From positions 1 to 51,891 of the forward strand of contig VXME01000083.1 of the NCBI GenBank assembly GCA_009861545.1: a stretch of 51,891 nt of DNA, written 5' to 3'. The notes beneath the pieces are model-generated. The model was not told where the DNA came from. It saw only the letters and a program-made list of their open reading frames with translations, and ran no database searches. The DNA is from Acidobacteriota bacterium. Its GTDB lineage: Bacteria; Acidobacteriota; Vicinamibacteria; Vicinamibacterales; UBA8438. The position numbers and the translations under genes are program-made. Positions 1-8,500 of this stretch are shown here, piece after piece; the first letter of the stretch is position 1, and each line of letters starts with the position of its first letter.

Positions 1-49
<49 letters not shown>

Positions 50-53
50 ACCG

Positions 54-84
54 GAGGGGTCCGGGCCACGATACCGGGCCCCTC
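54..84. other. GC-rich hairpin upstream of the defence pair
   Basis: An 11-bp stem (bases 54-64 against 74-84, one G-T wobble) encloses a 9-base loop. No T-run follows on either side, so it is not a convincing intrinsic terminator. It could be the 3' hairpin of a lost upstream gene or a structured leader of the gene at 184. The rest of 85-183 shows no clear promoter. Confidence 0.35.
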
Positions 85-183
85 TCCCCTGGGGACCAGA
101 CCCGAACTGGCTGCCGCCTACTCCGTCCCGCGCCAGACCGGTTCACAGCGGCTGACCGCTTCTCGACCGCCCATATCAGAACG

Positions 184-1899
184 ATGAGCGATCTCCGAAT
201 CAGTCGCGTGACAATCCGCAACTTCCGTTGCGTACAGGACATCCAAGTCGACCTGGAACCGGGGACCACCTATCTCGTCGGTGAGAACAACGTCGGCAAG
301 ACGTCGATCCTGCTCGCGCTCTGGTCGGCACTCGGAAGACGGCGGCCGCTGGATGACGACCTCCGTCAGTCAGTCGATACACCCGCACCGGCGGAAGCGT
401 CGGTCGACGTCCTGCTCGTGCCCGCGGAAGGTCAGCAGTTCTCCAACGAAATCCGGCAGCGCCTCCTGCACGTGCAGCGCGTTCCCTCCACGCGGCAGGA
501 AGCGGTCGGTATTCGCACGTCATTCCAACCCAGTCGCGAGAGCAGCGTGCTGTCAACCCGACGGTCATTTCTTCAGCCAAACGGTGACGGCGAATGGACC
601 CCCGCCGCCGCCCCACGCCTTCCTCCCGAACTGATGAGGCGAGTCGAAGCTCACTTCCTGGATGCATCCCGGGACCTGGTCGAGGAACTGGGAAACCGCA
701 CGAGCACCTGGGGCAGAGTTCTCGCCGATCTCCAGATCGAGCAGCACCCCGAAGAAGGCGACGGCCGTGAAGCTCTCGAGGTTGCGCTCGCTGACTTGGC
801 CCATCGCATCCGGGACTCCAGTCCGGTCCTGTGCACGCTCCAAGACGACCTCGCCGGAATCACCGACGCCCAGGCCGGCGTCGGACGGGTCGAGGTACAA
901 CCCCTGCCTCCGCGCCTCGAAGAACTGGCCAGAACGGCGGAGGTGGTGCTTCATCAACCGGAACAGCCGGTTCTGCCGCTCCGACAGCACGGGCTCGGCA
1001 GCCGGAGTCTCGCCACGATGCTCGTCTTCCACACCCTGGCAAGGCTCCGACTCGGCGCCGACAGCGGTTTCCAGCCACACCTGCTCACGTTGCTCGAGGA
1101 ACCCGAGGCGCACCTGCATCCCCAAGCCATCTTCGCGTTGCGAAGCCTCCTGGACCGGCTACCCGGACAACGCATCGTATCGACGCATTCCTCGCAACTC
1201 GTAGCGGACGCTGACCCACGGTCCGTTAGGGTCCTGCGGCGCTCGGGAGCCTCCACACGGGTTCTACTACTCTCTCCCGAGACCGCGAAACAGACGCACC
1301 AGTTTCGCCGCTACGTCGAGCGTCCTTTCGGTGAAATCATGTTCGCCAGAGCCATCGTGCTCTGTGACGGCAGCACCGAAAGGGGAGTACTTCCGATCCT
1401 GCTACACCGCCATTTCGGGAGCAATCCCGCGGGGTTCGGCATTTCCTTCGTCGATTGTGAATCGATGAACGACGCCCGGACGCAGAAAATACTGCGCGCC
1501 GCCCACGACTTGGCGCTGCCGTGGCTAGTCTTTGCCGACAACGATCGCGAGGGCCGCGACGCTCTGCGTCGAATCACGCATCCCGCGACGGGCCGGCAGC
1601 TCACCACGGATTCCGACGAAGTCGTCATGAGCGGCCAACAGCAGGTGGAGCGACTTCTGGTCGACGCCGGATATACCACCGAGATAGAGCAGGTCGCGCA
1701 GGACAACGGCATGCAGATGCCCGCTGGCGACAATCCACATCTGGATTTCCTGAGGAAGAACAAACCCTGGGCCGCCGAACAGGTCGCCGTTCAGGCGATG
1801 GAGGCCGACAAGCCGCTTCCGGAGCCCGTCCTAGCCCTGGCCCGGAAACTGCACGCCGTCCTCGGCATCACCCAAACCGAGCCGGTGGAGAAACCGTGA
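184..1899 (+). CDS. gajA: OLD-family ATPase/TOPRIM endonuclease (GajA-like)
   Basis: 571-aa protein with the two-part layout of OLD (overcoming lysogenization defect) nucleases. The N-terminal ABC-type ATPase has Walker A GENNVGKTS at residues 33-41, a Walker B LLEEPEAHLHP near 303-313 and an STHSSQL switch motif near 331. The C-terminal TOPRIM domain shows the acidic pair of motifs: a glutamate in DGSTERG (about 394-400) and ADNDREG (about 447-453). Length fits GajA, the DNA-nicking subunit of the Gabija anti-phage complex. The stop overlaps the next gene's GTG start by 4 nt, and that gene is a UvrD-like helicase, the arrangement that defines class 2 OLD/Gabija. There is no strong Shine-Dalgarno before the ATG. 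A non-defence OLD nuclease remains possible. Confidence 0.82.
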   Translation: MSDLRISRVTIRNFRCVQDIQVDLEPGTTYLVGENNVGKTSILLALWSALGRRRPLDDDLRQSVDTPAPAEASVDVLLVPAEGQQFSNEIRQRLLHVQRVPSTRQEAVGIRTSFQPSRESSVLSTRRSFLQPNGDGEWTPAAAPRLPPELMRRVEAHFLDASRDLVEELGNRTSTWGRVLADLQIEQHPEEGDGREALEVALADLAHRIRDSSPVLCTLQDDLAGITDAQAGVGRVEVQPLPPRLEELARTAEVVLHQPEQPVLPLRQHGLGSRSLATMLVFHTLARLRLGADSGFQPHLLTLLEEPEAHLHPQAIFALRSLLDRLPGQRIVSTHSSQLVADADPRSVRVLRRSGASTRVLLLSPETAKQTHQFRRYVERPFGEIMFARAIVLCDGSTERGVLPILLHRHFGSNPAGFGISFVDCESMNDARTQKILRAAHDLALPWLVFADNDREGRDALRRITHPATGRQLTTDSDEVVMSGQQQVERLLVDAGYTTEIEQVAQDNGMQMPAGDNPHLDFLRKNKPWAAEQVAVQAMEADKPLPEPVLALARKLHAVLGITQTEPVEKP

Positions 1900-3776
1900 G
1901 TCCGCGTGTACCCCGCTCCCTCACGCCCGATCAGGAGCGCGCCATTTCGGCGACACGTCGCGAGGTGCTCGTAGTGGCGCCAGCCGGCAGCGGCAAGACC
2001 GAAGTCCTGATCCAGCGCGTGATTCGGACTCTCAAGCACAGCGCCGGCGAAGCGTTTCGGCTGCTCGTAGTGACGTTCACGGTCAAGGCGGCGGAAGAAC
2101 TGAAGCAACGTGCTCGTGCAGCCGTCGCCGACGAGCTGTGGCGGGTGGACGCCGACACGATTCACGGTTTCGCGCTCGATTGGCTGAAGCGGTATGGAAG
2201 GGAGATCGGTATCGGGCCCGACGTGGTAGTGCTGAGCGACGACATCGATCGCGTGGCGGTCCTCGCGGAGTATCTCCGGTCCATCGGACTGGGCGACGAC
2301 CTCGGCAGTGACGACGGATCCGGCCTGAGAAGGGTGATTGAGGCCATCGACACTCATCGAACTGGACACAATGGACAGCATCGTGCGTGCACCAGCGACT
2401 ACACCCACCTCGGAGTTTCGATGCAGGAGCTTGCAGATGCCTACAGCGCCGGCCTGCAGGCCCGGGGGGCGGTCGATTTCCCGGGGATGCTGTCGAGCCT
2501 GATGGAACTGCTGGACGAGGATCCCTGGGTACTCGAGCATTTCCGCACGCTGTACCGCTGCATCCTGGTCGATGAGGGCCAGGATCTCACGCTGGTCCAA
2601 TCGGCTCTCCTGCGACGGCTCGCGGGCGAGGGCATCGACCTGTTCGTCGTGGCCGACGACAGGCAGTCGATACGAGGATACGCCGGCGGTGCATTTACTC
2701 ACGCGCAGGCGCTCGTGCCGTCGGCGGCCCCGGATCCATTGCACCTGCGCCACAACTTTCGCTGCGCACAGGTGATCCAGCGGGCGGCCGAGGCGATCCT
2801 GAGACCGGTCGGAGATACTCGCCACGTCGCGCTGCCGGAGAACACGCCGCCCGGTCGAGTCCGCTTCGTTCCCCTGAAGTCTCCCGAAGCGGAGGCATAC
2901 TGGATAGCGGAGTGGACCAGCGGGCTGCTCAAGACAGGGCTCGATCCCGAGGTCATCGCCGACGGCGAGGATCCATCGGTCGTGCCCGAAGACGTCGCAA
3001 TCGCCCTCAGAACGCGCTGGATCCTCGCCCCGATCGTCGACGCCCTGGCTGAGCGCGGCATCCGGTGCGTGGTGCAGACGGATACCTCGGTATTCCTTCC
3101 GGAACCCGAAGCGAGACTGTTCGTGGATTGCCTCGCGTTCGGGGTAAACGCGAATAATGCGCCAGCGGCTCGCAGGAGCATCGAGGAACTGCGTGACTGG
3201 ACCGGCGACGACCTGTCAGGAGATCCGTTGCAGGCTCTCCGGAGCGTCCGGAATGCCTCTCTGGAATCCGTAGCTGAACTCGTCACCCGGTGTCTGCTCG
3301 GAGGGGCCGACCTCGAACAGGCGATGGAGGCGGTCGCTGAACTGGGAAAGACCCATGACTGGCCGAGAGGAGCTCGCACTCTCTCGGATGTCTGGAGGGA
3401 CTATCGGACCGCATCGACAGTCCAGAGTCGGTCTCCACAGGGGTTCCTGGCGCATCTCGCCAGAACGCAAAGGACTCGCCCCACCGACCCGGGCGTACGA
3501 CTGCTCACGATAGACCGTGCGAAGGGGCTGGAGTTCAAGGCGGTGGCCCTGATCGGCGTTCGTGACGGCCTGATACCGCACTACCGCGCCAACAACCCAC
3601 TCGAACGCAACGAGGAACGCCGACGGCTCTACGTGGCAATGACCCGTGCGGCCCGCGAGTTGGTCATCACATGGCCGACGACGACCGTCGACAGGTACGG
3701 TAGAACGCACGAACAGTCACCGTCACCGTTTCTCGTGGAAGCGGGACTCCTGGCCAGCGTTGGCCGGACTACGTAG
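1896..3776 (+). CDS. gajB: UvrD/PcrA-like superfamily 1 helicase (GajB-like)
   Basis: 626-aa SF1A helicase. The open frame runs further upstream inside the preceding gene, but the start is set at GTG 1896 because GGTGGAG lies 5 nt upstream and the homology begins just after (SLTPDQERAI). Motifs are in order: Walker A APAGSGKT (28-35), VTFTVKAAEELK (Ia), VDEGQD near 225 (II), DDRQSIRGYAGG (III), LRHNFRC (IV), TIDRAKGLEF (V) and YVAMTRAAREL (VI). It is therefore a complete, probably active motor. GajB proteins are shorter (about 500 aa in the founding system), so this is an enlarged version. Coupled translation with the upstream OLD nuclease supports a Gabija-like complex. The alternative is a repair helicase paralogue. 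Confidence 0.8.
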   Translation: MSPRVPRSLTPDQERAISATRREVLVVAPAGSGKTEVLIQRVIRTLKHSAGEAFRLLVVTFTVKAAEELKQRARAAVADELWRVDADTIHGFALDWLKRYGREIGIGPDVVVLSDDIDRVAVLAEYLRSIGLGDDLGSDDGSGLRRVIEAIDTHRTGHNGQHRACTSDYTHLGVSMQELADAYSAGLQARGAVDFPGMLSSLMELLDEDPWVLEHFRTLYRCILVDEGQDLTLVQSALLRRLAGEGIDLFVVADDRQSIRGYAGGAFTHAQALVPSAAPDPLHLRHNFRCAQVIQRAAEAILRPVGDTRHVALPENTPPGRVRFVPLKSPEAEAYWIAEWTSGLLKTGLDPEVIADGEDPSVVPEDVAIALRTRWILAPIVDALAERGIRCVVQTDTSVFLPEPEARLFVDCLAFGVNANNAPAARRSIEELRDWTGDDLSGDPLQALRSVRNASLESVAELVTRCLLGGADLEQAMEAVAELGKTHDWPRGARTLSDVWRDYRTASTVQSRSPQGFLAHLARTQRTRPTDPGVRLLTIDRAKGLEFKAVALIGVRDGLIPHYRANNPLERNEERRRLYVAMTRAARELVITWPTTTVDRYGRTHEQSPSPFLVEAGLLASVGRTT

Positions 3777-4257
3777 CGGCTTCGTACCCGGAGCGCAAGC
3801 ACTCCACAGGCGCGGCCGTTACAGTATCGAGCGCCGGCCGGATGTGCGCCGATCCGCGGAGCTGCCGGCCAATGCGACGGTTCAGTTTCGAAATTGTGCT
3901 GGTCGCGGTGCTGCTGTAGCCGGTTGACGGCTGCGCCCGAGGCAGAGGAGTGGCCGTTCGGCGAAGCGGCGGGTTCGGGACGCGCCATCGGAACGCGAGC
4001 CGATCGGTTGCCGGAGCGGGGTTGCCCCCCGTGCGTGGCCATCAGTGATAGACCCGAATCGATGCCAAGAGGACCGAGGGATGAGTGGAGACCGGCCGAC
4101 CCGGTCGCGTGCGCCGTGCAGGTCGCCGACCGGCGAGATTGAGGAACCTACGAGGATCCGCGTCGACCAGATCCGGCAGCGGACAAGGATCGCGTCAGCA
4201 GGCGCGGTAAGGCCCGTGCCACAGCCCTAACGGCGACGCGAGATTGCCTCGACAGCG
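3777..4257. other. Intergenic stretch without recognisable gene
   Basis: About 480 bases between the helicase stop and the next gene on the opposite strand. Open frames here are short, arginine/proline-rich and overlap each other in several frames, as expected by chance in GC-rich DNA. No tRNA fold, repeat array or transposase similarity was found. Confidence 0.5.
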
Positions 4258-4698
4258 CTAGAACGCGTTGGGGGGCGTCGTGAGTAGGGAGCTGGAGTCT
4301 CCCTGCCCCTCAGACTCAGCGCCCTTGTCGTCCCGTCCCACCAGCCCCCAGGCGTTCCCAGACTTGAAGATCGTGCCGCGCTTTTTGAGCCGGTACAGGG
4401 CGGTATGCAGATGTCCTCGCGTGATGTCGCGCTCTTGCGACAGGTATCCCCAGAGATCATCGGTCGTCATCATCCCGTCGCGCGTAATGAGCTTCAACGT
4501 GGCCGCAGGAAGCGGGACGGTAGCCGAAGCCGGGTGAAGAGAAGCCTCACGAGATGCGTCGGCCTCATCTAGGACACTGAGTGCCGCTTCAAGGCGCTGT
4601 TGCTCGTTGTCGATCTCTTGAAGTTGTCGATCCAGAGCTTCACGCCGCCGAACAAGATCGGCCCGTTTCGACTCAACAAAGCTCCTATAATCAGTCAT
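4258..4698 (-). CDS. Coiled-coil protein with C-terminal winged-helix-like region
   Basis: 146-aa protein of unknown function. Residues about 8-50 are rich in E/Q/R/L with heptad-like spacing (predicted coiled coil). Residues about 65-120 read like a compact winged-helix segment (LITRDGMMTTDDLWGYLSQE, then a TALYRLKKRGTIFKSGN hairpin). The tail is acidic and disordered. The start ATG has AGGTG 6 nt upstream. It stands alone between the Gabija-like pair and a decayed insertion sequence. A small DNA-binding regulator is the natural guess, but nothing shows the target. Confidence 0.55.
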   Translation of the reverse strand: MTDYRSFVESKRADLVRRREALDRQLQEIDNEQQRLEAALSVLDEADASREASLHPASATVPLPAATLKLITRDGMMTTDDLWGYLSQERDITRGHLHTALYRLKKRGTIFKSGNAWGLVGRDDKGAESEGQGDSSSLLTTPPNAF

Positions 4699-4995
4699 TT
4701 GGCACCTGTTTCATTTGTGGTAAAATCAGGGGACGGATGTGGGGCCGGGTTTCCCCGACCCCTCGCCCGCGACGGGCGGCGCTCACCTCATGGGCTCCCC
4801 CTTCCGGGGCGTGACCGTCGGGGGCAACGCATCGGGTGTGACCCACCACAGATCGCCAATGCGTTGCCCCTCTCACCACGCCTGATATCAGTCTACACGC
4901 CCACATCACAGCACGCAAGCAGCGCGCCCGAAAAATATCACACCGGTCACCGGGAGGCCTGACATCACATGCCAGCTTCACGTGGCGCCTTGGGC
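4699..4995. other. Non-coding stretch upstream of the IS remnant
   Basis: About 300 bases without a credible gene. The only structure noted is the inverted repeat at 4821-4870, listed separately. This side also carries the upstream region of the leftward gene starting at 4698. Confidence 0.45.
4821..4870. repeat. 12-bp perfect inverted repeat with nested hairpin
   Basis: GGGGCAACGCAT at 4821-4832 is matched perfectly by its reverse complement at 4859-4870. Inside the 26-base spacer, GGGT (4834-4837) and ACCC (4841-4844) can form a second small stem. It sits about 125 bases left of a decayed IS1-type transposase in a gene-free stretch. It could be a mobile-element end, an operator, or a structured RNA; the sequence alone does not decide. 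Confidence 0.55.
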
Positions 4996-5665
4996 ATGAA
5001 AAGGCCGTCAGCCTGCGAAGCGCGCCGCCATCATCAACCTGCTCGTCGAGGGCCCGTCGCTACGGTCGATCAGTCGCGTCACGGGCGCGTCCATCAACCC
5101 GGCCACCAAGCTGCTCGTGGACGCGGGCGAGGCGGGCGTCGCATTCCATAACGAGATGGTCCGCAACGTCAAGGCGGACCGCGTCCAAGTCGATGAGATC
5201 TGGCAGTTCTGCTACGCCAAGGCGCACAACGTCGAGACGGCCAAGGCTGCCGCGGATGGGGCGGGCGACACGTGGACGTGTACCGCGCTGGACGCAGACT
5301 CGAAGCGGATCGTCCCGTGGCTGCTTGGCGACCGGTACGGTCACGCCGCCTACGACTTCATGACGGATCTGGCCGAGCGCCTGGCCGGCCGCGTACAGCT
5401 CACGTCAGACGGCCTGCGAGTCTACGAGGGGGCGACTACACGCAGTTGAGCAAGGTGCTCGGCAACCCGCGCAAGACTTCCGCGTGCTGGCGTCACAAGA
5501 CACTGCGCTTGCCCCGGCGCAGGCGGGCAGCTCGAGCGACACGTGGCACGATGCAGAGTGCATTGTCGGCCTGATCTACGCACGAGCCCCGGAGCCGGAA
5601 CCGCGCGGACCGCACAAGAAGCCCGCCAAGGCTCAGATTTCAAACTGCAACACTACCGAACCCAG
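4996..5665 (+). pseudogene. Decayed IS1-family transposase
   Basis: Read through frame changes, this matches an IS1-type DDE transposase. An ATG at 4996 is in frame with the rest only if one A is dropped from the AAAA run at 4999-5002; as it stands a TGA at 4997-4999 blocks the frame. The helix-turn-helix follows (AAIINLLVEGPSLRSISRV, SINPATKLLVDAGEA), then the first catalytic aspartate in VDEIWQF, the IS1-like block TALDADSKRIV..WLLGDR, and the second aspartate in LTSDG. The frame then stops at 5447-5449. A piece resembling the next block (GDYTQLSKVLG) continues in another frame, and a C-terminal tail (LIYARAPEPEPRGPHKKP) is in a third. The middle with the third acidic residue is deleted, so it cannot be active. 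Confidence 0.72.
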
Positions 5666-5670
5666 GCAGC

Positions 5671-7056
5671 TCACGGCGCGTCGTTGGTGATGCGGTAGAG
5701 CCTCGACTGCGTTCGCAGGATGAGGCTGCCGTGCGCGATGGCCGGCGTCGCCAGCGCCATCTCGTCGAGGTCGTTCGTGCCCACTATCGAGAATTCCGAA
5801 CCGGCCTCCATCACATAGGTGATCCCGTCCTCGCTCAGGGCGAAGATCTTCCCGTTGTAGGCCCACGGAGACGCGGTGAAGCCGTGGCCGGGAGCGATTC
5901 GTCGGCGGCCGTAGATCTCCTCTCCCGTGCGGGCGTCGTGACACAGCAGAAAGCCGCGGTCGAGCAGCGTGTAGTAGTAGTCGCCGTAGACCAGCGCCGA
6001 CGTGCTGTAGGTGCCGAGCAGCGGTTGGTACCACGCGATGTGGTCGTTGCTCGCTTCGCCCTCGGCCAGCGAGATGTCGCCCGACGCGCCCGGCCGGATG
6101 GCGTAGACCGGCCGCGGGAAACCGCCGGGATAGCCGGAGCTCAAATACAGCAGGCCGTGGCCGGCGAACGGCGTCGGCACGACGTTGACGGTCATTCCGC
6201 CCAGCTCCCAGAGCTGGTTGCCGTCCAGGTCGTAGGAGCGGATCCTGCGGCGGCCGGTGGTCACGATCTCGGTCCGCACCTCGTTCTCCCAGACGAAGGG
6301 CGTCGACCAGTTCTCCGTCTCGTCCCGGTCGATGCGCCACACCTGCTCGCCGGTGGCGGTGTCGAAGGCGGCCAGAAACGACCGGGTGGTGTTGTCGTTG
6401 ACGATGTACAGGCGCCCGTCGTGCAGCACCGGCGAAGCCGCGCTGCCGAACTCCTGCCCGCCGTTGAAGGCGCCGACCTCGGCGGTCCAGACCGTCTCGC
6501 CGCTCAGGTTGAGCGCGGCGACGAGCCCGACGGCGCCGAAGTAGACGTACACCCGCCGCCCGTCGGTGACCGGCGTCTCCGAGGCGAAGCTGTTCTTGAT
6601 GTGCTTCAGCTCGGGCGGCGCCAGGGTGTCCAGCTCGCGCGCCCAGCGGATGCGGCCGGTGGCGAAGGAGACGTCGTACACCATCCAGCGATGCTCGGCC
6701 GTCGACCGCTGCTTGCCGAACTCGTCGCCCGGGTCGTACAGCCCCGGCACCGGCTGCAGCTCCTCGCCCGCGCTGATCGCCGCCGTCACGAAGACATGGT
6801 CGCCCGCCACTACCGGCGAGCTCCAGCCCAGGCCGGGAACCTCGACCGACCAGGCGACGTTCTCCGTCCTGCTCCAGGTGTCCGGCAGGGCCGGATCGTC
6901 GGCCACCGCCCCGGCGTTGAGGCCCCGAAACTGCGGCCACTCCGCCGGCGCCTGGGCCAGGACCGGCGGCCCCGTCCCGAGCACCACGAACCCCGCCGCG
7001 CCGAAAGCCACGAACGCGGCAAGCAGCCCCGCGCGCCTCCACTGTCTCATCGTCAT
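5671..7056 (-). CDS. Secreted PQQ-like beta-propeller protein
   Basis: 461-aa protein with an N-terminal signal peptide (basic start, hydrophobic core about residues 9-27, cleavage near VLAQA). The mature part has repeated beta-propeller blades of the PQQ-dehydrogenase type: WPQFRG near the N-terminus, SSPVVAGDHVFV, ASETPVTDGRRVYVYF, LHDGRLYIVND, ENWSTPFVWENEV and FTASPWAYNGKIFALSEDG. It lacks the cytochrome or catalytic parts of true quinoprotein dehydrogenases, so it is probably a periplasmic scaffold or binding propeller. It is closely similar along its length to the protein at 18328-19698, and the two bracket the block of exported genes. It is divergent from the gene at 7309. Either of two nearby ATGs (7056 or 7050) may be the start. 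Confidence 0.85.
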   Translation of the reverse strand: MTMRQWRRAGLLAAFVAFGAAGFVVLGTGPPVLAQAPAEWPQFRGLNAGAVADDPALPDTWSRTENVAWSVEVPGLGWSSPVVAGDHVFVTAAISAGEELQPVPGLYDPGDEFGKQRSTAEHRWMVYDVSFATGRIRWARELDTLAPPELKHIKNSFASETPVTDGRRVYVYFGAVGLVAALNLSGETVWTAEVGAFNGGQEFGSAASPVLHDGRLYIVNDNTTRSFLAAFDTATGEQVWRIDRDETENWSTPFVWENEVRTEIVTTGRRRIRSYDLDGNQLWELGGMTVNVVPTPFAGHGLLYLSSGYPGGFPRPVYAIRPGASGDISLAEGEASNDHIAWYQPLLGTYSTSALVYGDYYYTLLDRGFLLCHDARTGEEIYGRRRIAPGHGFTASPWAYNGKIFALSEDGITYVMEAGSEFSIVGTNDLDEMALATPAIAHGSLILRTQSRLYRITNDAP

Positions 7057-7308
7057 CGCTGAGCGCCCCCTTGGAAGCCCGTGGCCAAGCGCCGCGGCGT
7101 TTTCACCACGCTCCCTCGCGACATACTACCCGGCGACGGCCTTCGGGGTGGCGGGCCGGCCTGCCGACACGCTCCGCTCCCCGCTTCCGGCGCCTGGGCG
7201 GTACCGCACAAATCCGCGCCGGCGCACCACCAAAACTGCTATCTTTAGACTTTCCGGAGGCAGAATCGTGTCGTTCTCCGAAGACACTCACGCAATGGGA
7301 GGAAAACG

Positions 7309-8325
7309 GTGACCAGACGCAGTCTTCACCTGGCGGTCGTGCTCTTCGCCGGCCTGGCGCTCCTGGCCGGCACGGCGGCGGCGCAGGACGACTCCTGGAC
7401 GGCGCCGCGAACCGCCTTCGGCCACCCTGACCTGCAGGGGGTCTGGGCCAACAACAACGCCACGCCGCTCCAGCGGCCGGAAGTGCTGGGCGACCGCGAG
7501 TTCCTCACCGAAGAGGAAGTCGCCGCGCTGCAATCCCACGCCGAAGAGCTCTTCGCCCTCGACGGGGGCGACGCCGCCTTCGGCGACAGCGTCTTCACGG
7601 CGGCGCTGAACGCGGTGCAGAACTTCAGCTCGCGCGACACCGCCACCGGGAACTACAACCAGTTCTGGATGGTCGAGCGCGACTGGGACAACCGCACTTC
7701 CCTCGTCGTCGATCCGCCCAACGGCCGGCTGCCCGCGCGCACCGCGGCGGCCACGATGCGGGCCGAGACGGCCAGCATGAAGCGGCAGCGCCACGCCATC
7801 TGGACCGACGACCGCAGCCTCGGCGAGCGCTGCGTCAGCTTCGGCGCGCCGCGGCTCGGCGCGGGCTACAACAGCTATTACCAGCTCTTTCAGACGCCCG
7901 ACCACGTGGTCATCCTGATGGAGATGGCCCACGACGCGCGGATCATCCCGCTCGACGGGCGGCCCCATCTCGATGACGGCGTCCGGCAGTGGCTCGGCGA
8001 CTCGCGCGGCTACTGGGACGGCGACACCCTGGTGGTGGAGACGAAGAACTACTCGCCGTTCGCCAACTTCATGGGGGCGGCCGAGCACCTGCACATCACC
8101 GAGCGCTTCACGCGCGTGAGCGACGACGTGCTGCAGTACGAGATCACGGCCAACGACGCGACGACGTGGGAGCGGCCTTGGACGGCGATGATTCCGCTGC
8201 GCAGCAGTCCCGACGCGCTCTACGAGTACGCCTGCCACGAGGGCAACATCGGCATGGAGGGCATCCTCGCCGGCGCGCGGCACCAGGAGGCCCAGGAGGC
8301 GGAGGCCGCGGCCGCCAGCCGCTGA
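7309..8325 (+). CDS. Secreted paralogous family protein, copy 1
   Basis: 338 aa, GTG start with GGGAGG 6 nt upstream. A signal peptide (hydrophobic about residues 7-22, AAAQ cleavage) precedes a domain shared by four genes in this window. Family hallmarks are HPDLQGVWANN and PLQRP near the N-terminus, YNQFWM, TSLVVDPPNGRLP, a DGRPH segment, the block QWLGDSRGYWDGDTLVVET, ERFTRV, PWTAMIPL and the C-terminal YEYACHEGN then AGAR. The conserved Cys, His, Glu and Asp residues suggest an extracytoplasmic enzyme or ligand-binding protein, but I know no function for the family. It is followed by a strong terminator. Neighbouring copy 2 is in tandem. Confidence 0.8.
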   Translation: MTRRSLHLAVVLFAGLALLAGTAAAQDDSWTAPRTAFGHPDLQGVWANNNATPLQRPEVLGDREFLTEEEVAALQSHAEELFALDGGDAAFGDSVFTAALNAVQNFSSRDTATGNYNQFWMVERDWDNRTSLVVDPPNGRLPARTAAATMRAETASMKRQRHAIWTDDRSLGERCVSFGAPRLGAGYNSYYQLFQTPDHVVILMEMAHDARIIPLDGRPHLDDGVRQWLGDSRGYWDGDTLVVETKNYSPFANFMGAAEHLHITERFTRVSDDVLQYEITANDATTWERPWTAMIPLRSSPDALYEYACHEGNIGMEGILAGARHQEAQEAEAAAASR

Positions 8326-8351
8326 TCCGCTGACGAACCGGCGTCTTCCGC

Positions 8352-8395
8352 ACGGCCGCCTTCCGATCCTGCATCGGAGGGCGGCCGTTTTCTTT
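8352..8395 (+). terminator. Strong intrinsic terminator after copy 1
   Basis: A 16-bp stem (8352-8367 with 8373-8388, one wobble) and a 5-base loop are followed by TTTTCTTT. It lies 27 bases after the stop of the gene at 7309, so the second paralogue at 8501 must have its own promoter. Confidence 0.9.
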
Positions 8396-8500
8396 GCCAA
8401 GCCCTCGGGGACGGGCTGTCGGCGGCCAGGCGCGTTCGTCACGCGGCGCGGATTCCCGCCCGGTCGCATGCTATCCTGACCGATTATCAGGAGGTGGATC

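Noticed and set aside
4821-4870. Integron attC site
   Set aside because: No integrase, no cassette arrangement and the arms lack the attC core pattern.
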